From: Streptomyces hydrogenans
GTDB taxonomy: Bacteria; Actinomycetota; Actinomycetes; Streptomycetales; Streptomycetaceae
Assembly (NCBI RefSeq): GCF_014656075.1
Contig: NZ_BNBS01000068.1
Coordinates: 564 to 45,770, forward strand
Reading direction: 5' to 3'
DNA: 45,207 nt
Position 1 is the stretch's first letter. Each line of letters opens with the position of its first letter. Shown piece after piece: positions 26,771-33,609 of this stretch. The notes beneath the pieces are model-generated. The model worked only from the letters and a program-made list of their open reading frames with translations. It ran no database searches and was not told the origin of the DNA. The position numbers and the translations under genes are program-made.

Positions 26771-27886
26771 ATGAAGGTCGGCATCCCCCGCGAGGTCAAG
26801 AACAACGAGTTCCGCGTGGCCATCACCCCCGCCGGTGTCCACGAGCTCGTCCGCAACGGCCACCAGGTCTTCATCGAGCAGAACGCCGGCGTCGGCTCCT
26901 CGATCACGGACGAGGAGTACGTGGCCGCCGGTGCCGAGATCCTCGCCACCGCCGACGAGGTCTGGGCCACCGCCGACCTGCTCCTCAAGGTCAAGGAGCC
27001 GATCGCGGAGGAGTACCACCGCCTCCGCAAGGACCAGACGCTCTTCACCTACCTGCACCTGGCCGCCTCGAAGGAGTGCACGGACGCCCTCCTGGAGTCC
27101 GGCACCACCGCCATCGCCTACGAGACGGTCGAGACCGCGAACCGCGCGCTCCCGCTGCTCGCCCCGATGTCCGAGGTCGCGGGCCGCCTGGCCCCGCAGG
27201 TCGGCGCCTACCACCTGATGCGCCCGGCCGGCGGCCGCGGCGTGCTCCCCGGCGGCGTCCCCGGCACCCACGCCGGCAAGGCCGTCGTCATCGGCGGCGG
27301 CGTCTCCGGCTGGAACGCCACCCAGATCGCCGTCGGCATGGGCTTCCACGTGACCCTGCTCGACCGCGACATCAACAAGCTCCGCGAGGCCGACAAGATC
27401 TTCGGCACCAAGGTGCAGACGATGGTCTCCAACGCCTACGAGCTGGAGAAGGCCGTCGTCGAGGCCGACCTCGTCATCGGCGCCGTCCTCATCCCGGGCG
27501 CCAAGGCCCCGAAGCTGGTCACCAACGAGCTCGTCGCCAAGATGAAGCCCGGAAGTGTCCTTGTCGACATTGCGATCGACCAGGGCGGCTGCTTCGAGGA
27601 CTCGCACCCGACCACCCACGCCGAGCCGACCTTCCAGGTCCACAACTCGGTCTTCTACTGCGTCGCCAACATGCCCGGCGCGGTCCCGAACACCTCCACC
27701 TACGCGCTCACCAACGCCACGCTGCCCTACATCGTGTCGCTGGCGAACAACGGCTGGGTCGAGGCGCTGCGCCGCGACGCCGCCCTCGGTCTGGGCCTCA
27801 ACACCCATGACGGCAAGGTGGTTTACAAGGAGGTCGCCGAGGCGCACGGCTACGAGCACGTCGAGCTGAGCACCCTCATCGGCTGA
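26771..27886 (+). CDS. ald: Alanine dehydrogenase
   Basis: 371 residues from ATG 26771 (AAGGA at 26753-26757, spacing somewhat long). The N-terminus MKVGIPREVKNNEFRVAITP and AGVHELVRNGHQVFIEQNAG are classical. The catalytic Lys lies in LLLKVKEP and the catalytic His in FTYLHLAASKE. The NAD-binding Rossmann segment is GKAVVIGGGVSGWNATQIAV, and VDIAIDQGGCFEDSHPTTHA follows. The enzyme interconverts L-alanine and pyruvate plus ammonia with NAD(H) in the cytosol, as a homohexamer. It is monocistronic, between its own regulatory region and a strong hairpin. Length matches the family (about 371). Confidence 0.97.
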   Translation: MKVGIPREVKNNEFRVAITPAGVHELVRNGHQVFIEQNAGVGSSITDEEYVAAGAEILATADEVWATADLLLKVKEPIAEEYHRLRKDQTLFTYLHLAASKECTDALLESGTTAIAYETVETANRALPLLAPMSEVAGRLAPQVGAYHLMRPAGGRGVLPGGVPGTHAGKAVVIGGGVSGWNATQIAVGMGFHVTLLDRDINKLREADKIFGTKVQTMVSNAYELEKAVVEADLVIGAVLIPGAKAPKLVTNELVAKMKPGSVLVDIAIDQGGCFEDSHPTTHAEPTFQVHNSVFYCVANMPGAVPNTSTYALTNATLPYIVSLANNGWVEALRRDAALGLGLNTHDGKVVYKEVAEAHGYEHVELSTLIG

Positions 27887-27952
27887 CCCGAGCCGCCCCT
27901 GGCGACGGCTCCGCGGACGGCCCCGTCAACGCCTGCCGTCAATGTCACGCAC

Positions 27953-27985
27953 CCGGCCGGACCTTGTTCGACAAGGTCCGGCCGG
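27953..27985 (+). terminator. Strong hairpin terminator after ald
   Basis: A perfect 14-bp stem (27953-27966 with 27972-27985) and 5-nt loop lie 67 bp after the ald stop. There is no poly-T tract, as is usual for many Streptomyces terminators. Confidence 0.7.
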
Positions 27986-28249
27986 CTGTGTCTCCGGCCA
28001 CGCCAAAACGTTCGGTCAACTCGCCTCGAACGTAACCCTTTAACCGTTTCGCACACCCCTGAAACGTGTGGATGCATGGCTGCGCACCCTTGACAGAGGC
28101 GTGTTCGGTTGCCGACACATCGGGCCGGGTCCGGGCGATTGTGTTGCTGCGGACCGGTGACACGCCATAGAGTCGCCAACCGTCGGCATGGTGCCACGCT
28201 GACCTATCGATAAATGTTCCTGGTCACGTCCAAGGAGGTAAGACGACTT
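27986..28249 (+). promoter_or_regulatory. Regulatory region upstream of the parA-like gene, with inverted repeats
   Basis: No gene is supported in this part. Two inverted repeats stand out: ACGTTCG with CGAACGT (28008-28014 and 28027-28033), and CGTTTC with GAAACG (28045-28050 and 28061-28066). The latter half-sites equal the arms of the bacterial parS site GTTTC-N4-GAAAC, but with 10 bp rather than 4 bp between GTTTC and GAAAC. A TATCGATA palindrome lies at 28205-28212. The sequence is less GC-rich than the flanking genes. AAGGAGGT at 28232-28239 is a near-perfect ribosome-binding site for the parA gene. Confidence 0.5.
28145..28174 (+). promoter_or_regulatory. Candidate promoter of the parA-like operon
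   Basis: TTGCTG (28145-28150) and TAGAGT (28169-28174) are 18 bp apart, fitting the streptomycete vegetative consensus TTGACR-N18-TAGRRT, perfectly at the -10. Transcription would start near 28181, giving a leader of about 70 nt to GTG 28250. Confidence 0.5.
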
Positions 28250-29383
28250 GTGAATGAGTCGACATTTACTCCCGGGAGCGCTGCGCCAGGTGCCCCGGTC
28301 GGCTCCGTCGCGGTGCGGACCTTCGCGACGCGCCGCCCCATGACGACAACCCACACGCTGAAGACGATGGACGGCCTACACGTGAACGCCACGGCCGGCA
28401 ACGAGATGGGCCGAGAGTCCACCCACTTCGCCGCCTACGACGAGCTGCCCGAGGGGCACTTCTACGACCCCGACGCCGAGTACGAGCCCGACCCGGAGTA
28501 CGCGGCCACCCTCGCGCCCGACGCTGCCCGCCAGCGCCGCGAGCGGATCGGCCCGACCGGACGGCCGCTGCCGTACTTCCCGATCCCGGGCCCGCTGACC
28601 GACCACGGTCCCGCCAAGATCATCGCGATGTGCAACCAGAAGGGCGGCGTCGGCAAGACCACGTCGACCATCAACCTGGGTGCCGCGCTCGCCGAGTACG
28701 GCCGACGGGTGCTGCTCGTCGACTTCGACCCGCAGGGCGCCCTGTCGGTCGGCCTCGGCGTGAACCCGATGGAGCTCGACCTCACCGTCTACAACCTGCT
28801 CATGGAGCGGGGCATGTCGGCGGACGAGGTGCTGCTCAAGACGGCGGTCCCCAACATGGACCTGCTGCCGAGCAACATCGACCTCTCCGCCGCCGAGGTG
28901 CAGCTGGTCTCCGAGGTCGCGCGCGAGTCCACGCTCCAGCGCGCCCTCAAGCCGCTGATGAACGACTACGACTACATCGTGATCGACTGTCAGCCCTCGC
29001 TCGGCCTGCTGACCGTGAACGCCCTGACGGCGGCTCACAAGGTCATCGTGCCGCTGGAGTGCGAGTTCTTCGCGCTGCGCGGTGTCGCGCTGCTCACCGA
29101 GACCATCGAGAAGGTCCAGGAGCGGCTCAACCCCGAGCTGGAGCTCGACGGCATCCTCGCCACGATGTACGACTCCCGGACCGTCCACTCCCGCGAGGTG
29201 CTCGCGCGCGTCGTCGAGGCGTTCGACGACCACGTCTACCACACGGTGATCGGCCGGACGGTGCGCTTCCCGGAGACCACGGTCGCCGGCGAGCCCATCA
29301 CGACGTACGCCTCCAACTCCGTGGGCGCCGCCGCCTACCGCCAGCTCGCCAGGGAGGTGCTCGCCCGGTGTCACGCCGAGTGA
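28250..29383 (+). CDS. ParA/Soj-family ATPase (second, scpAB-linked paralogue)
   Basis: 377 residues from GTG 28250, chosen for AAGGAGGT at 28232-28239. A non-conserved N-terminal extension of about 120 residues (acidic, with YDPDAEYEPDPEYAATLAPD) precedes the ATPase. The deviant Walker A KGGVGKTT is at residues 131-138, then VLLVDFDPQGALSVGLGV, NIDLSAAEVQLVSEVARE, YDYIVIDCQPSLGLLTVNAL (Walker B region) and PLECEFFALRGVALL. The order ParA, ScpA, ScpB, pseudouridine synthase, cmk, der is shared with Mycobacterium tuberculosis (Rv1708-Rv1713), so this is not the oriC-linked parAB pair. It probably binds DNA non-specifically and works with the adjacent small protein. Its stop overlaps the start of the next gene. 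Confidence 0.92.
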   Translation: MNESTFTPGSAAPGAPVGSVAVRTFATRRPMTTTHTLKTMDGLHVNATAGNEMGRESTHFAAYDELPEGHFYDPDAEYEPDPEYAATLAPDAARQRRERIGPTGRPLPYFPIPGPLTDHGPAKIIAMCNQKGGVGKTTSTINLGAALAEYGRRVLLVDFDPQGALSVGLGVNPMELDLTVYNLLMERGMSADEVLLKTAVPNMDLLPSNIDLSAAEVQLVSEVARESTLQRALKPLMNDYDYIVIDCQPSLGLLTVNALTAAHKVIVPLECEFFALRGVALLTETIEKVQERLNPELELDGILATMYDSRTVHSREVLARVVEAFDDHVYHTVIGRTVRFPETTVAGEPITTYASNSVGAAAYRQLAREVLARCHAE

Positions 29384-29883
29384 GTCTGCCCGGAGCCGAC
29401 GAACTCTTCCGTACGACCGGGGGGATGGCGCTGCAGTCGTCCTCGCCCCGCCGAACCGTTCCCGCTCCGGCGGGTGAGAGCGACACGGCGGCCGGCGCGG
29501 ACGGCGGTGCCGCCGGCTCCGCCGAGCACGCGGCGGCCTCCTCGGAGGCGGCCGAGGCGCGCGCCCGGGAGGCCCAGCCGGCCCCCGCGCAGCAGCCCGC
29601 CCCCGTGAAGCCGGCCGCCCAGGCGGGCGCGCCCGCTCGCCGCCGCGGCCGGGCCGCCAACCGGCGCCCCAGCGGCCGGGAACGGCACGACGAGAAGATC
29701 ACGGTCTACGTCTCCGCCGAGGAACTGATGGACCTGGAGCACGCGCGGCTGGTGCTGCGCGGCGAGCACGGCCTCGCCGTCGACCGCGGCCGCATCGTCC
29801 GCGAGGCGGTCGCCGTGGTCCTGGCGGACCTGGAGTCCCGGGGCGACGCGAGCATCCTCGTCCGCCGTCTGCGCGGCCGCTGA
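29368..29883 (+). CDS. Small protein with disordered N-terminus and ribbon-helix-helix-like C-terminus, candidate ParA partner
   Basis: 171 residues from GTG 29368, which has AGGGAGG (29351-29357) upstream and overlaps parA by 16 bp; GTG 29380 is an alternative overlapping the parA TGA. Residues 1 to about 90 are Ala/Pro/Gly-rich and probably disordered. A basic stretch RRRGRAANRRPSGRERHDEK leads to KITVYVSAEELMDLEHARLV, then GLAVDRGRIVREAVAVVLAD, a strand-helix-helix order that fits an RHH DNA-binding fold. RHH proteins (ParG-like) are the centromere binders of many plasmid ParA systems. Position directly behind a ParA and before scpA makes a DNA-binding partner role plausible; no function is known to me. 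Confidence 0.72.
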   Translation: MSRRVSLPGADELFRTTGGMALQSSSPRRTVPAPAGESDTAAGADGGAAGSAEHAAASSEAAEARAREAQPAPAQQPAPVKPAAQAGAPARRRGRAANRRPSGRERHDEKITVYVSAEELMDLEHARLVLRGEHGLAVDRGRIVREAVAVVLADLESRGDASILVRRLRGR

Positions 29884-29930
29884 CGGTAGCCTGCGGGCGG
29901 CCCCGCCCCCGCACTCCTGGAACCGCCCCG

Positions 29931-31103
29931 ATGCACCAGCACGCCGACGAAACGCCCCGCCCACCGCGCCGCCGCGCGCTGGGACGGGGCGGCGGCGTTT
30001 CCGGGACCGGACAGGAGCCCCCCACGACCGCCGCCCCGGCTCCCGAGCCGCCCACCGGGCCCACCCGGGCTCCCGAGCCGCAGCCCGCGCCCACGGAGCC
30101 GGAGCCGGAGCCCACGGAGCCCGAGCCCACGGAGCCGCAGCCCGCGGCGACGGCGTCCGAGCCCCCCGCACCGCGGCCCGGGAGCGAGCCTGACGAGGGC
30201 CCTGGAGGCGCGCCGGCGTCCGAGGGGCCCGAGGGCGTCCCCAGAGGCGCGCCGGCGGCAGAGGAGCCGGAAGGCGCCCCCGGAGACGCGCCGGCGGCCG
30301 GTGGTGGGGTCGCCGGGGGGCGGTTCACCGTGCGGCTGGCCAATTTCGAGGGGCCCTTCGACCTGCTGCTCCAGCTGATCACCAAGCACAAGCTCGACGT
30401 CACCGAGGTCGCGCTCTCGCAGGTCACCGACGAGTTCATGGCCCATCTGCGCGGGCTCGGGCCGGACGGGGACCTCGACCAGACCACCGAGTTCCTGGTG
30501 GTCGCCGCCACCCTGCTCGACCTCAAGACCGCCCGGCTGCTGCCCGCCGCCGAGGTGGAGGACGAGGCCGACCTCGCGCTCCTGGAGGCCCGCGACCTGC
30601 TCTTCGCCCGGCTCCTGCAGTACCGGGCGTACAAGCGGATCGCCGAGATCTTCGCCGAGCGCTGGGAGGCGGAGGGTCGGCGCCACCCCCGGACCGTGGG
30701 CCTGGAGCCGCACCACGCCGAGCTGCTGCCCGAGGTCGTCCTCACGATCGGCGCCGAGGGCCTCGCGAAGCTCGCGGTGAAGGCGATGCGGCCCAGGGCC
30801 GCGCCGCAGGTCTACGTGGACCACATCCACGCCCCGCTGGTCAGCGTCCGGGAGCAGGCGGGGATCGTCGCCGCCCTGCTGCGCGAGCGCGGCACCCTGG
30901 ACTTCCGGGAGCTGGTCGAGGACGCCGCCGGGGACACCCTGACCGTCGTCGCCCGCTTCCTCGCCCTCCTGGAGCTGTACCGGGAGAAGGCCGTCGCCCT
31001 CGACCAGGAGGACGCGCTGGGCAGGCTCACGGTCTCCTGGACCGGCGGGGACGGCGAGACCCGAGTGACCCAGGAATTCGACCAGGAGGACCCGTCCGCA
31101 TGA
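29931..31103 (+). CDS. scpA: Segregation and condensation protein A with long Pro/Glu-rich N-terminus
   Basis: 390 residues from ATG 29931. The ScpA kleisin core begins only at about residue 132 with FTVRLANFEGPFDLLLQLIT, then HKLDVTEVALSQVTDEFMAH, TEFLVVAATLLDLKTARLLP, DLLFARLLQYRAYKRIAEIF and a C-terminal winged-helix (FRELVEDAAGDTLTVVARFL, LALLELYREKAVALDQEDA). ScpA bridges the two heads of SMC in the condensin complex. The first 131 residues are low-complexity (repeats of EPEPTEP and GAPAAEEPEG) and absent from typical 250-residue ScpA proteins. A shorter start is possible, but none has a good ribosome-binding site. It overlaps scpB by 4 bp (ATGA). A TAGCCT -10-like box lies at 29887-29892. 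Confidence 0.92.
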   Translation: MHQHADETPRPPRRRALGRGGGVSGTGQEPPTTAAPAPEPPTGPTRAPEPQPAPTEPEPEPTEPEPTEPQPAATASEPPAPRPGSEPDEGPGGAPASEGPEGVPRGAPAAEEPEGAPGDAPAAGGGVAGGRFTVRLANFEGPFDLLLQLITKHKLDVTEVALSQVTDEFMAHLRGLGPDGDLDQTTEFLVVAATLLDLKTARLLPAAEVEDEADLALLEARDLLFARLLQYRAYKRIAEIFAERWEAEGRRHPRTVGLEPHHAELLPEVVLTIGAEGLAKLAVKAMRPRAAPQVYVDHIHAPLVSVREQAGIVAALLRERGTLDFRELVEDAAGDTLTVVARFLALLELYREKAVALDQEDALGRLTVSWTGGDGETRVTQEFDQEDPSA

Positions 31104-31702
31104 GCGACCTCAAGCCCGCCCTCGAAGCCGTCCTCATGGTCGTCGACGAGCCCGCCGGCGAGGCCCACCTCGCCAAGGTCCTCGACCGCACCCCGCGCGA
31201 GGTCGCCGACGCCCTGCACGAGCTGGCCGACGAGTACACCGCCGACGGGCGCGGCTTCGAGCTGCGCCGGGTCGCCGGCGGCTGGCGCTACTACACCCGC
31301 CCCGCGCACGCCGCCGCCGTCGAGGCCTTCGTCCTGGACGGCCAGCAGGCCCGGCTGACCCAGGCCGCCCTGGAGACCCTGGCGGTGGTCGCGTACCGCC
31401 AGCCGGTCAGCCGTTCCCGGGTCTCCGCCGTCCGCGGGGTCAACTGCGACGGCGTGATGCGGACCCTCCTCCAGCGGGGTCTCGTGGAGGAGGCGGGCGC
31501 GGAACCCGAAACAGGTGCGATCCTGTACAGGACGACGAACTACTTCCTGGAGCGGATGGGCCTGCGCGGCCTGGACGAGCTCCCGGAGCTCGCGCCCTTC
31601 CTCCCCGAGGCGGACGCGGTCGAGCCGGACTCCCTGGAAGGCGTTCCGTCGTTCGATCCCGACAGGGACGAACCAGTGGACGAAGAGACGACGGAAGCGT
31701 GA
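31100..31702 (+). CDS. scpB: Segregation and condensation protein B
   Basis: 200 residues from ATG 31100, overlapping the scpA stop (ATGA). Two winged-helix domains are expected: the first (LKPALEAVLMVVDEPAGEAH, REVADALHELADEYTADGRG, FELRRVAGGWRYYTRPAHA) and the second (LTQAALETLAVVAYRQPVSR, SRVSAVRGVNCDGVMRTLLQ, RGLVEEAGAEPETGAILYRT). These are diagnostic ScpB motifs. ScpB dimers bind ScpA and complete the SMC-ScpAB condensin. An acidic tail of about 35 residues follows the core. The TGA shares one base with the ATG of the pseudouridine synthase gene. Confidence 0.95.
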   Translation: MSDLKPALEAVLMVVDEPAGEAHLAKVLDRTPREVADALHELADEYTADGRGFELRRVAGGWRYYTRPAHAAAVEAFVLDGQQARLTQAALETLAVVAYRQPVSRSRVSAVRGVNCDGVMRTLLQRGLVEEAGAEPETGAILYRTTNYFLERMGLRGLDELPELAPFLPEADAVEPDSLEGVPSFDPDRDEPVDEETTEA

Positions 31703-32832
31703 TGCGAAGCAGCAGCGGCAGGAACAGCGGAAGCAACGGCGGGAGCCGTGGTGCCAAGAGCGGCGGCCGCGGCAACAACTACCGGGGCGCGGGCAACGGC
31801 CGCGACGAGCGCGGCCAGAGCGCCGGCCGCCCCCGCAAGGCCCGCCCCGAGGAGCGCAGCTACGACGTGAGCATGCCCTCCGACGGCCCCCAGGGCGGCT
31901 CCGGCGCCCGCAAGGGCCGCGGTGACGCGGCCCGCGGCGGTGCCAAGGGCGGCCCGAAGCAGTCCCCGAAGCAGCAGCAGTCGCGGGGCGGCGGCCGCGC
32001 GGCCGCTCCGGCGCGCTCGCGCGAGTACGACGCCCGGGCCGAGGAGCGCAATCGGGAGCGGTACGCGAACAAGCCCCAGGTCAAGACCCCCAAGACCTTC
32101 CCGGGCGCCGAGCAGGAGGGCGAGCGGCTGCAGAAGGTGCTGGCCCGCGCCGGTTACGGCTCGCGCCGTGCCTGCGAGGAGCTGATCGAGCAGGCCCGCG
32201 TCGAGGTCAACGGCGAGATCGTCCTGGAGCAGGGCCTCCGGGTGCAGGACAGCGACGAGATCCGGGTCGACGGCCTCTCCGTGGCGACCCAGTCGTACCA
32301 GTTCTTCGCGCTGAACAAGCCGGCCGGCGTCGTCTCCACCATGGAGGACCCCGACGGCCGCCAGTGCCTGGGCGACTACGTCACCAACCGCGAGACCCGG
32401 CTCTTCCACGTCGGCCGGCTCGACACCGAGACCGAGGGCATCATCCTCCTCACCAACCACGGTGAGCTGGCCCACCGTCTCACCCACCCGAAGTACGGCG
32501 TGAAGAAGACCTACCTGGCGGCCGTCACCGGCCCGCTGCCCCGCGAGGTCGGCAAGCGGCTCAAGGACGGCATCGAGCTGGAGGACGGCTACGCCCGCGC
32601 CGACCACTTCCGCGTGGTCGAGCAGCTCGGCAAGAACTACCTGGTCGAGGTCGTGCTCCACGAGGGCCGCAAGCACATCGTGCGCCGGATGCTCGCCGAG
32701 GCGGGCTTCCCGGTGGAGAAGCTCGTCCGCACCGCCTTCGGCCCGATCGGGCTGGGCGACCAGAAGTCGGGCTGGCTGCGCCGCCTGTCCAACACCGAGG
32801 TCGGCATGCTGATGAAGGAAGTCGGTCTGTAG
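31702..32832 (+). CDS. RsuA/RluB-family pseudouridine synthase with RG-rich N-terminal extension
   Basis: 376 residues from ATG 31702 (GTG 31699 also in frame). Residues 1 to about 135 are Gly/Arg/Ser/Lys-rich and disordered-looking (for example GRGNNYRGAGNGRDERGQ). The S4 RNA-binding domain starts near residue 141 (ERLQKVLARAGYGSRRACEE then QARVEVNGEIV). The synthase domain has FALNKPAGVVSTMEDPDG and the catalytic Asp241 in GRLDTETEGIILLTN, ending HEGRKHIVRRMLAEAGFPVE. It isomerises a uridine in rRNA (RluB, or RsuA-like specificity undetermined). The last gene of the parA-scpAB operon by overlap; a very strong hairpin follows. The extension is a smaller analogue of the RGG array at the left edge. 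Confidence 0.92.
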   Translation: MRSSSGRNSGSNGGSRGAKSGGRGNNYRGAGNGRDERGQSAGRPRKARPEERSYDVSMPSDGPQGGSGARKGRGDAARGGAKGGPKQSPKQQQSRGGGRAAAPARSREYDARAEERNRERYANKPQVKTPKTFPGAEQEGERLQKVLARAGYGSRRACEELIEQARVEVNGEIVLEQGLRVQDSDEIRVDGLSVATQSYQFFALNKPAGVVSTMEDPDGRQCLGDYVTNRETRLFHVGRLDTETEGIILLTNHGELAHRLTHPKYGVKKTYLAAVTGPLPREVGKRLKDGIELEDGYARADHFRVVEQLGKNYLVEVVLHEGRKHIVRRMLAEAGFPVEKLVRTAFGPIGLGDQKSGWLRRLSNTEVGMLMKEVGL

Positions 32833-32848
32833 GACCCGCCTCCTTCCG

Positions 32849-32887
32849 GAAGGGGCCCGTATCCGCGTCGCGGATACGGGCCCCTTC
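32849..32887 (+). terminator. Very strong hairpin terminator after the pseudouridine synthase gene
   Basis: A perfect 18-bp stem (32849-32866 with 32870-32887) closes a 3-nt loop 17 bp after the stop codon. It should isolate the chromosome-organisation operon from the NAD operon that begins 40 bp later. Confidence 0.82.
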
Positions 32888-32900
32888 GCGTCGTCCGGCC

Positions 32901-32930
32901 TTGTGCGCGGCCCCTGCCACCTTTTATAGT
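32901..32930 (+). promoter_or_regulatory. Promoter of the pnuC NAD salvage operon
   Basis: TTGTGC (32901-32906) and TATAGT (32925-32930) are separated by 18 bp. The -10 is strong and unusually AT-rich for this DNA. The operator palindrome at 32928-32940 overlaps the -10 and the start region, so a bound repressor would exclude RNA polymerase. Confidence 0.6.
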
Positions 32931-32940
32931 CACAGTGACT
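32928..32940 (+). promoter_or_regulatory. Probable NrtR operator (AGTCAC-A-GTGACT palindrome)
   Basis: A perfect 6-bp inverted repeat with one central base overlaps the -10 box of the operon and ends 15 bp before the pnuC start. The operon itself encodes an NrtR regulator. NrtR proteins are known to repress NAD biosynthesis and salvage genes through short palindromes and to leave DNA when they bind ADP-ribose. Assignment to NrtR rests on position, symmetry and autogenous context, not on a tested motif. Confidence 0.65.
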
Positions 32941-32955
32941 CTTAAGGAGGCGGGC

Positions 32956-33609
32956 GTGAGCCTCGCGGACGTACTCGAACCCCTCCAGCGGCCCCTCTTC
33001 ACGCTGCTGGACACCCCGGTCGCCTGGACCGAGGTCCTCGGCTTCGGCACCGGAGCCCTCTGCGTCTGGCTCGTCGCCCGGCAGCACCTGGCCAACTGGC
33101 CGGTCGGCATCGCCAACAACCTCTTCTTCGTGCTGCTCTTCACCCAGGCCGGGCTCTACGCCGACGCCGGCCTCCAGATCGTCTTCATCGTCCTCGCCGC
33201 CTACGGCTGGTGGACCTGGACCCACGGGGGTGGACCAGGCTCCGCCGGGGCCCTTCCGGTGCGGCGCACCACCCGCACCGAAGGGGCCTGGCTGCTCGCG
33301 GCGGGGACGGTGGGGACCCTCGCCCTCACCCTCCTCCTGGACCGGGCCACCGACTCCACCGTCCCCTTCTGGGACGCCCTCACCACCGGGCTCTCCCTCG
33401 CGGCCACCTACGGCCAGTGCCGCAAGCGCCTGGAGTCCTGGTGGCTGTGGATCGCCGCCGACGTGGTCTACGTGCCCCTCTACGCCTACAAGGGGCTCTA
33501 CCTGACCTCGCTGCTGTACGTCGGCTTCATGGCCCTCTGCGTGGCCGGCCTGCGCGGCTGGAGCCGCGACCTCGCCACCGCCCGCCGCCCGCTGGGGGCG
33601 ACCGCGTGA
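32956..33609 (+). CDS. pnuC: Nicotinamide riboside transporter PnuC
   Basis: 217 residues from GTG 32956, with AAGGAGG (32944-32950) 5 nt before it; the frame is open back to 32935. About seven hydrophobic segments are seen, for example GTGALCVWLVARQHLANWPV, IANNLFFVLLFTQAGLYADA and IVFIVLAAYGWWTWT, followed later by WWLWIAADVVYVPLYAYKGL and YLTSLLYVGFMALCV. These Trp-rich helices are typical of PnuC, which lets nicotinamide riboside cross the membrane by facilitated diffusion, trapped by phosphorylation in the cell. The kinase is the next gene, nadR, which overlaps the pnuC stop by 4 bp. Control is expected from the palindrome at 32928. Confidence 0.93.
   Translation: MSLADVLEPLQRPLFTLLDTPVAWTEVLGFGTGALCVWLVARQHLANWPVGIANNLFFVLLFTQAGLYADAGLQIVFIVLAAYGWWTWTHGGGPGSAGALPVRRTTRTEGAWLLAAGTVGTLALTLLLDRATDSTVPFWDALTTGLSLAATYGQCRKRLESWWLWIAADVVYVPLYAYKGLYLTSLLYVGFMALCVAGLRGWSRDLATARRPLGATA

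Noticed and set aside
28045..28066. Genuine ParB parS site
   Set aside because: The arms match but the spacing is 10 bp instead of 4, so it is kept only as a split parS-like finding.
28090..28095. Perfect -35 hexamer TTGACA upstream of parA
   Set aside because: No -10-like sequence lies 16 to 19 bp downstream; the pair at 28145/28169 is better.
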